DNA of 64,000 nt. Origin: Furcasterigmium furcatum. Its lineage: Eukaryota; Ascomycota; Sordariomycetes; Glomerellales; Plectosphaerellaceae. Under the pieces are notes generated by a model. That model was not told the DNA's origin, did not search any database, and saw nothing but the letters and a program-made list of their open reading frames with translations. A program made the position numbers and the translations under genes. The DNA lies in the NCBI GenBank assembly GCA_001599815.1, contig BCIA01000001.1, positions 6,880,641-6,944,640 of the forward strand. The letters are read 5' to 3'. Positions within the stretch are counted from its first letter, which is position 1. Each line of letters begins with the position of its first letter. Positions 10,503 through 21,293 of this stretch are shown here, in pieces.

Positions 10503-12222
10503 ATGACGACGGCTTATCCCCAGACACTGGCCACTTGGCAGGAAAAGGCCGCTTGGGCCCAGGACTTCCGTGACAGAACTGTGGCCAAGGTCGAGCCCCC
10601 GCTGACAGGAATCCCCGCCGAGCTGCCACTGAGCTCCCAGGGCCTGCCTGCTCTGGTGCTTACCGAGCGTGAGATCGAAATCACCGAGAAGTACACGGTC
10701 GAGGAGCTTCTCGCCATTCTCCGCCAAAGGAAGATCTCCGTTGAGGAGGTCACGAGGGCCTTCCTACGCAGAGCCGCTCTCGCTCAGGCTGCGGTAAGTC
10801 GTCATACCCCCGCTGAAGCGGTCTGGGAGATGGAAAGAAAAGGAAAGGTCGCTGAGATTTATCATCCAGACAAACTGCTTAACCGAGCTTCGTTGGGACC
10901 AGGCCATTGCTCGCGCCAGGTATCTTGATGGATTGCCGGAGCCCAAGGGTGCGCTCTTTGGTCTTCCCATCTCGACAAAGGAGCACCACGGCGGTTACGG
11001 CGACGACATCGTCGCCAATGGATCTTACGTCACCTGGATCAACAAGAAGCATGGCTCCATCATGATCTACGACACCTTCTGGGCCGAGGGCGCCGTCCTC
11101 TACGCCCGCACCACCCAGCCTCAAACGATTATGCACCTTGAGACCAATAGCAATGTTTACGGCCGCACTGTGAATCCTCATAACCGGGACCTGACGCCCG
11201 GTGGGAGCAGCGGGGGTGAGTCGGCGCTGCTCGGCTTGAGGGGTAGTATCTTTGGCGTGGGAGGGGATATTGGCGGTAGCATCCGTTGCCCTGCTGCTCA
11301 CTGCGGCGTCTACGGCTTCAAGCCCAGCACGAAGCGGCTTCCCGTTGGGGGCCAGTGTCTCCCCATGGCGGGCAAGGAGGCCATCACGTCCACACTCGGC
11401 CCCATGGCCGTCGACCGCAAATCCCTGGAGCTCTTTATGCAGGTTGCCCTCTCCACGAAGCCCTGGCGCCTAGACCCTTCCCTCCTTCCTAAGCCCTGGA
11501 CACCTTACACCTTCACCCGGCCCCTCAAGATCGCCGTCCAGTGGTGGGACGGCGTCGTCAAGCCCCATCCGCCGATGCTCCGCGCCCTACGCATCGTCGT
11601 CGAAGCCTGTAAGAAAGCCGGCATGACTGTCGTGGACTGGGACTCCGAGTCTCTCGACCACCGAAAGAGCTGGGAGATTATCTCCTCGCTATACTGGCCC
11701 GACGGCGGGAAGCACGTCCTCGATCTTCTCGAGCGGAGCGGCGAGCCGATCCTGCCGCTGACGAGGTTCATTATTCACGAGCAGCCGAGCGTGAAGAATC
11801 TGAGCCAGGAGGAGCTCTGGGCGCGGTGTCGCGAGCGCGATCAGTATCGCGAGAAGTACGCCGCCGCATGGGCCAACACGGCCGCCGAGGACGGTCGAGA
11901 AATCGATGTGATTCTCTGCCCGCCCTCCTACGGCGCCGCGACTCCCCACGACCAGTCTCGTTACTGGGGCTACACCGCGCACTGGAACCTCCTCGACTGT
12001 CCCGGCGCTGTCTTCCCTGTCACCAAGGTCGATCCCGCGCTGGACGTCAAGGAGGCTGACTACGTTCCGAAAAACGAGGATGATCAGTTCATCTACGATA
12101 TGTATAGCCCTGAGAAGTACGTAGGCGCTCCTGTTGGTTTGCAGGTTATTGGGAGGCGCCACTATGACGAGAAGGTGCTTGCGGCGTTGGGTGAGATTGA
12201 GCGCGCGCTGGGACGGGAGTAA
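10503..12222 (+). CDS. Amidase (amidase-signature family, acetamidase-like)
   Basis: Hydrolyses a carboxamide to acid and ammonia or amine. Two exons, 10503-10793 and 10870-12222; 547 residues, normal for fungal amidases of the AmdS type. The Ser-cisSer-Lys triad is visible: Lys in PISTKEHHGG, and the Ser residues in the TPGGSSGGES glycine/serine signature and GGDIGGSIRCPAAHCG. The C-terminus carries the usual YVGAPVGLQVIGRR. An open frame reaches further upstream, but the Met at 10503 follows a pyrimidine-rich leader and matches amidase N-termini, so I start there. It is transcribed away from regulator 1 and towards the isomerase gene. A second amidase begins at 63675 with its first intron at the same protein position. 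The substrate could be a simple amide, a lactam-derived compound or an anilide. Confidence 0.92.
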
Positions 12223-12742
12223 GAAAACACATAGAACAAATATCTAGTCTATATGGCTTGCTGTCTTAAAGCTCCTCTCCGTCTAACCCACTCCCCCTAA
12301 CGAAAACCCTCCTTGATCCTCCGATGTCCTCTGAAATAAAAGTCTCATTGGTTTTTTAGCTATTCTAATCAGTAAGGGTTTCCGAAGCGTGTTTTCGGCC
12401 TCCATCGATCTTGCCGCTCCTCGTCTGTCGTCCTAAAAAGAGGAAGAAAAACGCCTCTGTCTCCAGGACCATGAACCACTCAACTCGAATTCCGCCGTTC
12501 CCCACATGCTGGGAGCAGGTTCTCAGTTAATAATATTCGATCCCAGATTAATTACTTTGGCCCATCTTCCTGCCATGAGACTGGCACCCTAACCGTTGCG
12601 GCTGTCGTGAGCGCGTAACCAGCGTAAATGGCGCTCTCGGTTCATCACTCCCGGCATTATGCGACTTTGTACCATGAGCGCCCTCCCTTCCCTATTATGC
12701 CCTGACCTATAACAACTGCATCCCCGGTTCAGGACCTACTAC
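12223..12742. promoter_or_regulatory. Promoter of the isomerase gene
   Basis: Follows the amidase stop. It contains GCGTAA at 12613 and 12622, again 9 bp apart, followed by GCG at 12631. The flanking GCGCTCTCGG resembles bases 2891-2900 of the first promoter. I see no gene. Confidence 0.55.
12613..12633 (+). promoter_or_regulatory. Two phased GCGTAA copies (isomerase promoter)
   Basis: GCGTAACCA followed by GCGTAAATGGCG. The second part is identical to bases 2697-2708. Distance to the upstream isomerase start is about 110 bp. Confidence 0.6.
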
Positions 12743-13483
12743 GTGCGCTCGAACACTGCAGTGTCATCCCATATTCGAACCATTTCTTCAAAGGTTCGCC
12801 ATCGCTACACAAAACTCATGGCCGAATACACGCTTTACGGATTCTGGAGGTCATCTTGTACCGCCCGGGTTCGGATCGCGCTGAACCTGAAAGGGATTCA
12901 CTACTCTGCGATATCCGTCGACCTCTCCAAAGATGAACAGCTGTCCGCCACGCACAAGCAGCTCAATCCCTCAGCGTCTGTGCCTCTTCTCGTCCACGAG
13001 ACCACCGAGGGCAACTTCAAGATCGGCCAGTCTTTGGCCGCCGTGGAGTATCTCGTCGACGCCCATCCCGAGGCTGGTGAGGCCCTCTTGCCCCCTCCTT
13101 CGGATATTCAAGGCCGCGCCACTGTCAGGGTGCTAGCCAACATCATTGCCTGCGACAACCAACCGGTCACGAACGTCCGGATCATGAAGCGCGTAAGCGC
13201 GTTGGGAGGCGACGCGGAGGAGTGGAATCGTGGGCTCATGAACGACAGCCTGGCCGCCTATGAGGCCACGGCAGCGGTCTCTGCAGGGAGGTACTCGTAC
13301 GGGGATTCGGTCACCATCGCTGACGCCTGCCTCGTGCCGGCCGTGTGGAATGCGCGACGTTTCAAGGTGGACCAGACCCCCTTTCCGACGATAAACAGAA
13401 TCATGGCCAGCTTGGAGGAGCTGGAGGCAGTGAAGAAGGCACATCCTTCGGCGCAGCCTGACACACCCTGGGAGTTCCGGTAG
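12743..13483 (+). CDS. Zeta-class glutathione transferase / maleylacetoacetate isomerase
   Basis: One exon. From the Met at 12818 the product is 221 residues, the standard length of maleylacetoacetate isomerases, beginning AEYTLYGFWRSSCTARVRIAL. The SSCTARVRIAL segment is the glutathione-binding signature of the zeta class, where Ser-Ser-Cys is catalytic. QSLAAVEYL and SVTIADACLVPAVWNARRF are thioredoxin-fold and C-terminal domain marks. From the in-frame ATG at 12743 there would be 25 further residues rich in Ser, Arg and Lys and free of acids, resembling a mitochondrial presequence; both starts are possible. The family isomerises maleylacetoacetate or maleylpyruvate in aromatic degradation, but no ring-cleaving dioxygenase is visible here, so it may serve another glutathione-dependent step. 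Its promoter shares the GCGTAA motif. Confidence 0.88.
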   Translation: MRSNTAVSSHIRTISSKVRHRYTKLMAEYTLYGFWRSSCTARVRIALNLKGIHYSAISVDLSKDEQLSATHKQLNPSASVPLLVHETTEGNFKIGQSLAAVEYLVDAHPEAGEALLPPPSDIQGRATVRVLANIIACDNQPVTNVRIMKRVSALGGDAEEWNRGLMNDSLAAYEATAAVSAGRYSYGDSVTIADACLVPAVWNARRFKVDQTPFPTINRIMASLEELEAVKKAHPSAQPDTPWEFR

Positions 13484-13592
13484 AGGTCAGAACACCCTGT
13501 TGTGCGCACATCGGATGAGCCGACGAACAACACTCGCCTCTTGAGGCCGGGCACCGCACCGAGTCGAACCATGAAGCTTACGGCCAGTCTAT

Positions 13593-15275
13593 TCAGATGA
13601 GAGCAGCATTGGCCCACATCATTTCCAAGTCGTCAAGAAACCGTTTGCTCTGGCTCAGTTTCGTCAAGGTCCATCTCTTGCGCAGGTCTGTCTGGATGCA
13701 TTCACGCGCCCCCATGTTGGGCGCGAACGCCCCGAGGGTGTAGACGGGCCAGTTTCCCATGTAGCTTCGTTGCCAGCGCAGATCGGACTCGTGCTTCCGC
13801 AGAATCTCGACGGCGACTTTGAGTTGCCACGGCCGAGCAAAAGCCTCTGTCTGCTCTGGATGGCGACCTTGGAACATATTATCGAGCAAAAGGGAGACTG
13901 CGAGCACATAGAGAACGGTTATATCCTCGCAGCACTCGTCTCTGGCGGCGTCTGGGGAGACCGATGGGTCCTCCGGTCTGGAAATCGGTACTTTAGCCAC
14001 ATCGAAGAGGACCTTCTTCTCCCACTCGAGCCCTTCTGCCTGCAGTTTTTGGATGTCCTCTGTGGTGAGCGATAGGGGGCTTCTGTACAGCTGCCGGAGT
14101 TGCATGGCCAGCTGCAGAAGCGAGAGTGGAACGCCCAGCACGGGGGCTTGAGGGTTGAGAGATGACTCGGAAGAGTCGCCCGAGTCGCTGAGATACGACT
14201 CGGCTTTCCTCCAAAGAGAGGGATCGAATTCGTAATGAGGTTCATCCTCGTTCTCTGACCAGAGGCCCGCACACGCATGAAAAGCGTGGAACAATACACT
14301 TTCCACGAGCAAGGCGTCCGATTCACCTCTTGGGGCGTTGATAGGCTGCAGGACTTTGTGAATGATTTGGGACGCGGCTCCCATGTGCCTGGGGATATCA
14401 GCAAAGGTACCGACACCTTGGCACTTGAGGAGGAGTGTTAGCTGAGGTTGTTCCCACCGATGCCATAGGCGGCTCACGTACCCCGTGAATGATTAAGAAG
14501 ATGATGGCGTCTAAAAGGCCATCGTTGTCCCGCGACTGTTCGTCTTTGGCAAGACATGCCAATAGTTGTCGGATGGCGTTGGAATAATACGTCAAACCGA
14601 GCTGCATCATGGCGTTGACGCCATCCATCATGTATAGATGAGACGCGGCGCATGCCAGCAGCGAATTGTAGAGCGAGGGGCACCTCTTTGCGAGCTGGCA
14701 GAGCTGGGCAAGCCACCCCTTGAAGAGGTGCTGACTGCAGCCGGGCAACAGGATGAGCTCGTAGAAGCCAGAGGTGAAGTGTCTGGAGAGAATGGTCTCT
14801 ATTGCGCGGGCCGACGTGGCCTGCACGAGCGCCGAGTCGTTCAAGGTCAACTCGGGCATCTGGAGCTCATGGTCCACTCTGTGGAGAGTTCGATTCGCGA
14901 GGACGGCAGACTCGATCGGGGTCGTGCTTCGGTGGCTGCTGCTGCTGCTGCTGCTATCTGCAGCGTTTGTGCCGAGTGCCGTGAGTATGCTCTGCTGCTG
15001 CAACGGAAGGGTTCGACGGCGAGGGATATGACGCCGATCAGTCAAGTTGGCCTCACCAGGCCTTTCACACACTCGGCCACCAACTTCACATCGCCGGCAG
15101 GTTGGGAACGTCTCGTCGCATTTCTTCTTTGCAAGTCTACCTGAATGATTGGCCAAAGTAAACTCATCAGTATCACGAGGAGCCTAGGTGTAAAAGAGAA
15201 AATCTCCTGTCCATGCTCATGCTTACAGGGTAGGCAGCCAGTCTTGGTACGAAAGCGCGGCGTTTGACGTTGCAT
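13593..15275 (-). CDS. Zn2Cys6 transcription factor 2
   Basis: Three exons: 15227-15275, 14482-15140 and 13593-14423; 512 residues. Exon 1 ends inside the zinc cluster (TGCLPC) and exon 2 completes it (RLAKKKCDETFPTCRRCEVGGRVC), giving CX2CX6CX6CX2CX6C. For the second intron I chose the CTCAAG acceptor because a CTAAC branch site lies just before it and the nearer AG would leave only 40 nt. A run of eight Ser residues is encoded by a trinucleotide repeat near 14935-14956. The body is a PF11951-type fungal regulator domain. The gene is convergent with the isomerase (110 bp between stops) and downstream of the Old Yellow Enzyme gene on the same strand. Target genes are not known. Confidence 0.85.
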
Positions 15276-15492
15276 CGTGGTAGGATGTATGGAGGTGAGG
15301 AGGGGGGAGCGGATGGAGCGGCGACGGGGAGCGGACCTGTGTGGTCTCGAAGTACGACCAGTATTACGAAGCACCCCAAGGAGCTAGAGGGATATGCCCA
15401 GTGGATCGACAAGGGATGTGTAGTACCCAATCGTTGTGTTTTCCGCCTGGGTGTCTACCTGACTCGTGCTAGTAATTAGTACTAGCGCGTAC

Positions 15493-16710
15493 TCAGTAGC
15501 GATCCGCCTTGTAGTGCTGGTTGGCCATCTTGAGCCTGACGCCGAGCTCATGGGCAAAAGTCAACACCAGTCCAGGGTCCCGCTGGAACCACCTCCCCGA
15601 GGTGACGACGTCGAGGCCAGACTGCAGAGACTTCTCAGCCAGCTTGCCCGACTTGATACCGCCGACGGTCGAGATCAGCATCTTGTCACCCACAGCCTCC
15701 TTAATCTGCGTAGCAAAGACCGTCTGGTAGCCCTCGCCTGGCCTGATGGCGATGGCGGACTTGGGGTGGATGCCGCCAGAGGACACGTCCACAAGGTCGA
15801 CGCCATGCTCGCCCAGCTGCTCGACGAATCGGATGGACTGGGCCACCGTCCAGCTATCGGGGAATTCCTTCTTCAGCTCCTCATCAAACTCGAACCAGTC
15901 CGTGGCACTGATCCGCACAATAAGTGGCATGTCCTCCGGCATGTTGGCGCGGACTGTGTCGACAACCTCCAAGGGGAGCCTGGTTCGGTTTTCGAAGCTG
16001 CCGCCGTACGTATCGATCCGTTTGTTGGCCACGGGGCTCAAGAACTGGTGCAGAAGGTAACCGTGGGCGGCATGTATCTCGATGGCGTCGAACCCGGCCG
16101 CGACCGCCCTCGTCGTGGCATCGCCAAACGCCCTCTTCATGTCTGCGATACCCTGCAACGTCAGGGGAGCAGGTACCGGGTTGATCCCATCCTCGAACGC
16201 AAGGGCCGAGGGTGCAGTGATCTCTTTGGGCCACCCGTGGAGCTTCTCGTCCGCCGTCGCATTGTCGCTCAGCCACGGGGACGCGCCGCTCGCCTTCCGG
16301 CCGGCGTGGGTGAGCTGGATACAGATCTTCTGACTCTGACTGTGCGCAAACTCGACGATGCGCTTCAGGGGCGTAACCTGCCCGGCCTCCCACAGCCCGA
16401 GGTCCTCTGGCGTGATACGACCCCACGGCTGAACGCTTGTAGACTCCATGCGGGCAAGACCCGGCCCGCGCTGGATGATACCGCCGAGGTGTGCCAGGTG
16501 CCAATCTGTTGCGTATCCATCTCTGGCCGAGTACTGGCAGAGGGGCGCCAGGAAAAGTCGGTTGTGGAAAGTCTGGCCACGGATAGTGAGAGGGGCGAAT
16601 AGCTTGGTCGGTTCGCCGCCGATCTGGGTGCCTGCCGGAGGTTTCTGGGCCGGCGTGAAGTACGAAATGCCCTCAGCGGCAACGTTCTCAGGGGCTTGGG
16701 GTAATGACAT
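15493..16710 (-). CDS. Old Yellow Enzyme, YqjM-like NADH:flavin oxidoreductase (copy A)
   Basis: FMN-dependent ene-reductase that reduces activated C=C bonds with NAD(P)H. Single exon, 405 residues from the Met at 16710. The frame also has an ATG at 16791, but homology with copy B at 49392 begins near MSLPQAPENV. A TATA-like TTTAAATA lies about 120 bp upstream of 16710. The Cys in LAPLCQYSARDGYATDWH is the flavin-tuning Cys of YqjM-class enzymes. IQLTHAGRKAS, the substrate-binding IHAAHGYLLHQFLSP, the YGGSFENR loop and SSGGIHP / STVGGI phosphate-binding segments complete a TIM-barrel OYE. It lies between regulator 2 and the M20 hydrolase on the same strand. Its substrate within the pathway is unknown. 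Confidence 0.9.
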   Translation of the reverse strand: MSLPQAPENVAAEGISYFTPAQKPPAGTQIGGEPTKLFAPLTIRGQTFHNRLFLAPLCQYSARDGYATDWHLAHLGGIIQRGPGLARMESTSVQPWGRITPEDLGLWEAGQVTPLKRIVEFAHSQSQKICIQLTHAGRKASGASPWLSDNATADEKLHGWPKEITAPSALAFEDGINPVPAPLTLQGIADMKRAFGDATTRAVAAGFDAIEIHAAHGYLLHQFLSPVANKRIDTYGGSFENRTRLPLEVVDTVRANMPEDMPLIVRISATDWFEFDEELKKEFPDSWTVAQSIRFVEQLGEHGVDLVDVSSGGIHPKSAIAIRPGEGYQTVFATQIKEAVGDKMLISTVGGIKSGKLAEKSLQSGLDVVTSGRWFQRDPGLVLTFAHELGVRLKMANQHYKADRY

Positions 16711-17256
16711 ATTTGGCCAGCCGGTAGAGTGCTGTGAACAAGAGCTAATATGAAGAGGCAGAGTCTCAGGATCATGAGGTTCGAGGACCACAAAGTTTTT
16801 GGTTGGGGAAAGAGGGCAAGGCCTTGTATTTAAAGCAGCTGCGACTATTAGTAGTAGTAGTAGTTGTCATTCAGGTTGTGGTCTTCTTCCTCGACTTACT
16901 TATGGATCTCGGTAAGCAGCTATCGGCGCCAAATACGCTCTCGCGAGCACTGAGCAGGTTTGGTGGTTCGCCCACGTCTGCCGTGGAGCCAGCACGGTGC
17001 AGCCCGGGCACCCACCAGCAAGCACATCATCAGCCACGGCACCTAGTCAGATCTATGTTCGAGGACGACACATCCCGCCACGGATACAAATTCGCCATGA
17101 GTGGAGATCAACCGCTAAACGGCTCCATTCTTTTCATTCTTTTCATTCTTCCAGTCACAAGTAAAATACATGTGCACGTGAATTCTAAAAATACAACTAT
17201 TGACCCGTTGGATAAATATTGCAAAGAGTATGCTCCACAGGAATCAAGGCTGTGAA
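16711..17256. promoter_or_regulatory. Old Yellow Enzyme promoter and M20 hydrolase 3' region
   Basis: TATTTAAA at 16827-16834 sits in the usual TATA position for the minus-strand gene. A pyrimidine repeat CATTCTTTTCATTCTTTTC runs at about 17126-17150. I see no GCGTAA motif and no gene. Confidence 0.5.
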
Positions 17257-18665
17257 TCATGCCGAGTTAAACCGCTCGTGATGCTCAGCCCACATGTCCT
17301 TTTGTAGCTTTTCATCTTTCAGAATCTCGACGCCTGTAGCCGACAAGGCTTTGGCAAATAACAGAGCAGCTTGGAGAGCCCCTGGCTGCCCGGCAGCATG
17401 CTGAAAGCCAGGATGGTGCGGTCCAATGTCCACGGCTCCGACAGGAATGCCAAATCCGGGGTGTAGGCTGGGGACCTCGTAGCTGACGTTTCCTAGACAT
17501 TGCGTCAGTACGTATTCCTTCATGCGGTTATATGGACGACTAGAGACGACAAACCTTGATCGGTCGATGCGCCGCTCACTCCAGGCGATGTCCATGCGTA
17601 CGTCTGGTTTTGGGAGCGAGCACACTGCTCAAACCGGGACGCGATGACTTCGCTGCACTGCAGCTCCTTGTAGGACCTTGCCCTGTGAAACATCGTCGTC
17701 AGTCAAGAACATCCTCGAATTAGCTCGGAAACGGTCAGGCAACTGACCACTCGAATTCGACGTCACAGCCCGCAGCCTTGGCTGCACCCTCACAGCACTC
17801 CACGACTCGCTTGCAAGTCTTTTCCAGCTCCCCGGCCGTTTCTGCGCGCGCATAGAGAGACAACTCCGTCAGGTGAGGAATGATGTTAGGACGATCGCCA
17901 CCCCTTGAGATGATGGCGTGCAGCCGCTGGTTAGGCGGCGTCTGCTGGCGGAGCATGGCGATGTTGGTGTAGGCGGCCACCGCGGCGTCGAGGGCGTTCT
18001 TCCCGAGCCAGGGGGCGTTGCCAGCATGCGCGTTGACGCCCTTGAAAGTAACCTTTGTGCTCGCCCTCGCCATGACGCGCGGTAGGACGACGTTGTTCCA
18101 GCCCTTGTCCGCGGGGCCGGGGTGGCCCATGAGGCAGGCGTCGACGTCTTTGTACGCCCCGGCCTCGATGAGGTCGATCTTTCCGCCGCCGTCTTCTTCT
18201 GCCGGCGTGCCGATGAGCCTCACGCGGCCGGGCATGTCGGTGCCGGCAAGGACTTTTGCGGTGCCGAGAAAAGCGGCGAGAGACGACGTCGCGATGAGGT
18301 TGTGGCCGCAGGCGTGGCCGATGTCTGGAAGGGCATCGTACTCAGCGTTGTAGGCGACGACTGCGCCGCCATGGCCAAACTCTGCCACGAAAGCCGTCTT
18401 CAGGCCGTATGCGTGGCGGTTGACTTTGTATCCAAGGTCGGACAGGGCATTGCAGAGGACGTCGTGGGCACGATGCTCCTGGTATGCAAGTTCAGGGTGA
18501 GTGTGAATCTGCACACAAGTCAGTCAGGCGGGGGATTCTCGCAGTTGATGCGGTGGAACTCACTTCATTGTTTACTTTTGCCAGTGTTTCCCTGAGTTCC
18601 TCGAAGATGTCAGTCAGTCGTGCGTCAAGCTCGCCAGCGGCAGGTGACTGGGCAATAGAACCCAT
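17257..18665 (-). CDS. M20 family metallo-amidohydrolase / aminoacylase-like
   Basis: Zinc hydrolase that cleaves amide bonds of N-acyl amino acids or small dipeptides. Four exons: 18564-18665, 17748-18508, 17555-17682 and 17257-17492; 408 residues, the length of the ACY1L2/AbgB-like branch. Metal-site and catalytic segments are IHTHPELAYQEH, YDALPDIGHACGHNLIATSS, the catalytic Glu pair in IGTPAEEDGGGK, and the His in MGHPGPADKG. A dimerisation (lid) domain with VTFKGVNAHAGNAPWLGKNALDA follows, then the last metal His in VDIGPHHPGFQHAAG. No signal peptide is seen, so it is probably cytosolic. It is divergent from regulator 3. With the amidase, it gives the cluster two amide-cleaving enzymes of different fold. 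Confidence 0.88.
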
Positions 18666-19149
18666 AGTTATTGTATGATAGAAGGACCCTTTAGATGAAA
18701 TGGATGATATGAATATAAGCCATGCTCCATCCCATGATCAGGGACGAGTGGGCGCTTTATCCTCCTAAGTATGTCATTCCGAACTGATATGGAGAGGCGA
18801 GCTCCAGACGCGAGGAGGCCCTTCGACTAAGATGATCACTGGCGAGCGCAGCTTTTCTGCCCACGAGATACCATGTTATGTCCGGTGCTAAGAAGATAGA
18901 TAGCGTGGATCCATTGCTATTGCATTAAGCTGAGTTTGGCCTTCCCCTATCGCACCCACCACCGTCGGCAAAGGAGCAGCCAATCGGAAGCGGCACGTCG
19001 CCTATTGCCCGTCCAATGACTTTGGGGTTTATTACTTAAACGGCAGGCCGGGAATCTGGGGTAACATCTTCGGTTCCTCCACCTTTCATCATCCACTGCT
19101 CATCACGCATGGCATCAGGTCTCGGGTCCCGAGAACCCAGGCACACGAC
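18666..19149. promoter_or_regulatory. Divergent promoter of M20 hydrolase and regulator 3
   Basis: No coding signal. It lacks the GCGTAA motif of the other cluster promoters. TGGGGTTTATTACTTAA near 19022 is the nearest AT-rich element to the plus-strand start. Confidence 0.4.
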
Positions 19150-20776
19150 ATGTCCGGCCGCAGCGCCCCTCGTTCCAGGAACGGTACCTACCCCCTCCTA
19201 CCTTGCGAACTGCGCATCATCCCTGACAAGTCCCCAGGCTGCTTAACATGCCGAACTCGGAAGGTCAAATGCGATGAGGTCAGACCGTCATGTTCTCGAT
19301 GCCGAACGGCCCAGTTGGCCTGCGAATGGCTGCCGTCACCCGAACGCCGCAGCCAAAGCAGGCCCAAGCGGACCAACCCATCCACGGCACTGGCGGCGAT
19401 CCAGAGCCGCCGTCTGTTGCTACCCCGCGATATGTTCGGCTTCTCCGCAAACAACGAGCTCTCTAACTCGCTCCACCTGACCGTCATGGACCGCGAGTAT
19501 CTCATGTACTTTCCCCGGTCGACCCTCGTCAAGTGGGTGGGCAAGCCATGGCAGTGGGCCTTTCTCCGCCACCTCTACGGCGATGTCGCCTCCCGGTCCC
19601 CCGTCGTGATGCGGCTGATCCTTGCAAACGCCGCCAGCGAGCTCGAGGGCCGCAAAGCCACGGATCCTGAACTTGCCGGCCTAGCCGTTTCGAAAACCAG
19701 AGGCACCGGTGCCGCACATTATGGCGCGGCGTTGAGGGAGTTTGGCGCTATGCTCGAGCAGTGTCTGGGTCAGAAGCGCCCTCTGGCACGGTCCGCCATC
19801 GATGAGATTGTCGCCTCCTTCTTCTTCATGATTTCCTATGAGCGTCATTTCGAAGGCAGAGACGCTGGACTCGCCGCTCATCTCTCGGGCGTCCAGGCCT
19901 TTCTGGAGACCTGCGGTGTCTTCTCTCGCCAGACCGGCGAGCTCAAGGGAGACGTGTCCGAGATGGCCAAGAATCTATTGCTCTTTATCATGTGGGCCAT
20001 CCTCTATCAACTCAAGTCAGGGACGAAGCGAACTCTAACCCCGCGTCTAGGTATGTAGGCATGGACCATGTAGCCCTGGGCAGAGGCCGCCCGCAGGAAG
20101 GGTGGCTTGCCTCCGCAGACGACGGCTTATTCTGCGAACTTCTCGACAACCTGTTCCAAGATAGCCGAGATACCAACTCGATCGTGTTTCGGGGTGAGTA
20201 CCCGCCGGAAGCCCTGATGGATGATATCGCCGTCTATCAGCCCCTCGAATTCATCCACGAATGCGTCAAGCTGCGCCACCTGTTGCTGTCTGCAGTGGCA
20301 AAGGCCGAAAACAAGGGGTCTCGGAGTGGATCGTCTCTGTCACGGAGGATAGCGATCATGGGCAGGGTAAGGCAGACCCCTCCCAGGTGTGGCATCGATC
20401 TGAACGCTGACCGAGGCAGAAATACGGAAACCTGATCAGAATAGCGGAAGCCGACCGGCCTCCTGTACGACCGAGGGAGCTTCAGACGATTTATTATTCG
20501 GTTGCGGAGTACCATGCGCTAGAGATCGTGTCGCGCCAGCACGACGGCAGAGACGGTGGCCAGGAAGCCGAGAATATGGCATGCAAGCTCCTCTCGGTAC
20601 TGAAGAAGGTCAAAGCCATTGACCCGCGCACACTGGCCAGGGTATGTTGGCCCCTGGCGGTGGCCGCAGGCGTCGTCAAGGACCCCGAGGAGAGCAGATG
20701 GATTCAGGAGACGATTGACAACACGCGGCTGATCACAGGGGTATCAGAAATCACGACGTGGCCGCCGTCCGGATAG
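19150..20776 (+). CDS. Zn2Cys6 transcription factor 3
   Basis: Three exons: 19150-20015, 20051-20366 and 20420-20776; 512 residues. The zinc cluster lies whole in exon 1: CLTCRTRKVKCDEVRPSCSRCRTAQLAC, CX2CX6CX6CX2CX6C, followed by a basic SRPKRTN linker. The body is a PF11951-type fungal regulator domain with HLTVMDREYLMYFPRSTLVKWVG and SGVQAFLETCG. The first intron is only 35 nt (20016-20050) yet has GT..AG ends and a CTCTAAC branch site. Without it the frame closes at 20058, and with it the frame continues for about 225 residues. If it is not spliced, the gene is frame-shifted. It is divergent from the M20 hydrolase and followed in the same direction by a transporter, which it may control. 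Confidence 0.82.
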
Positions 20777-21293
20777 ATAAGTTTGGCCGTATCAGAGTAA
20801 TTGGATTGGGCCAGCACTGCAAACCCCAGAGATATCATTGTAGTCTAGGCTTTCCACTATCTGATATCATTGATCCCTTTAAGCCGGCATCCTGGGGTGA
20901 GCAGTTGCTTTGCCGACGCAGCGAATCGGATGCGATCGCAGCAGACAGCGACTTTGCCCTGACTGGCCTTGAACTTGCCGATGCTAGCGCTATCGTCGCA
21001 AGTGCACTAGAAGAGACCGGCATCCGGCTTCGGCTGATAATAGCGGGGCGACGCTGCTGCGGGCGGTCCCTGGCTTCCCCAGATACCTGGAGATAGCGGC
21101 GCACGCCCACGAACGGCGACGACACCAGATGTCATGACCTCCTTACCTTATCAAAAGCACCTGGCGACGTCCTATATCAAGGGATGGATGCCGCCGTCTG
21201 AGCTGGACATGTAGACTCCCAGCCCAGATCTCCAGTCTCTCATCACCAAGATCTTCTTCTCTTCTACACACACGCACACAAGCTGTTGCCATC
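20777..21293. promoter_or_regulatory. Promoter of transporter 2
   Basis: A GATATCATTG sequence occurs twice (about 20830 and 20859). The ACACACACGCACACA run near 21266 lies in the probable leader. No supported gene was seen. Confidence 0.4.

Noticed and set aside
14442..14481. 40-nt intron in regulator 2
   Set aside because: Replaced by the 58-nt version (14424-14481), which uses a proper CTAAC branch site and an equally in-frame acceptor.
20758..21096. 112-residue plus-strand frame after regulator 3
   Set aside because: Starts inside the regulator's last codons and has no domain or codon-bias signal; more likely 3' UTR and promoter DNA.
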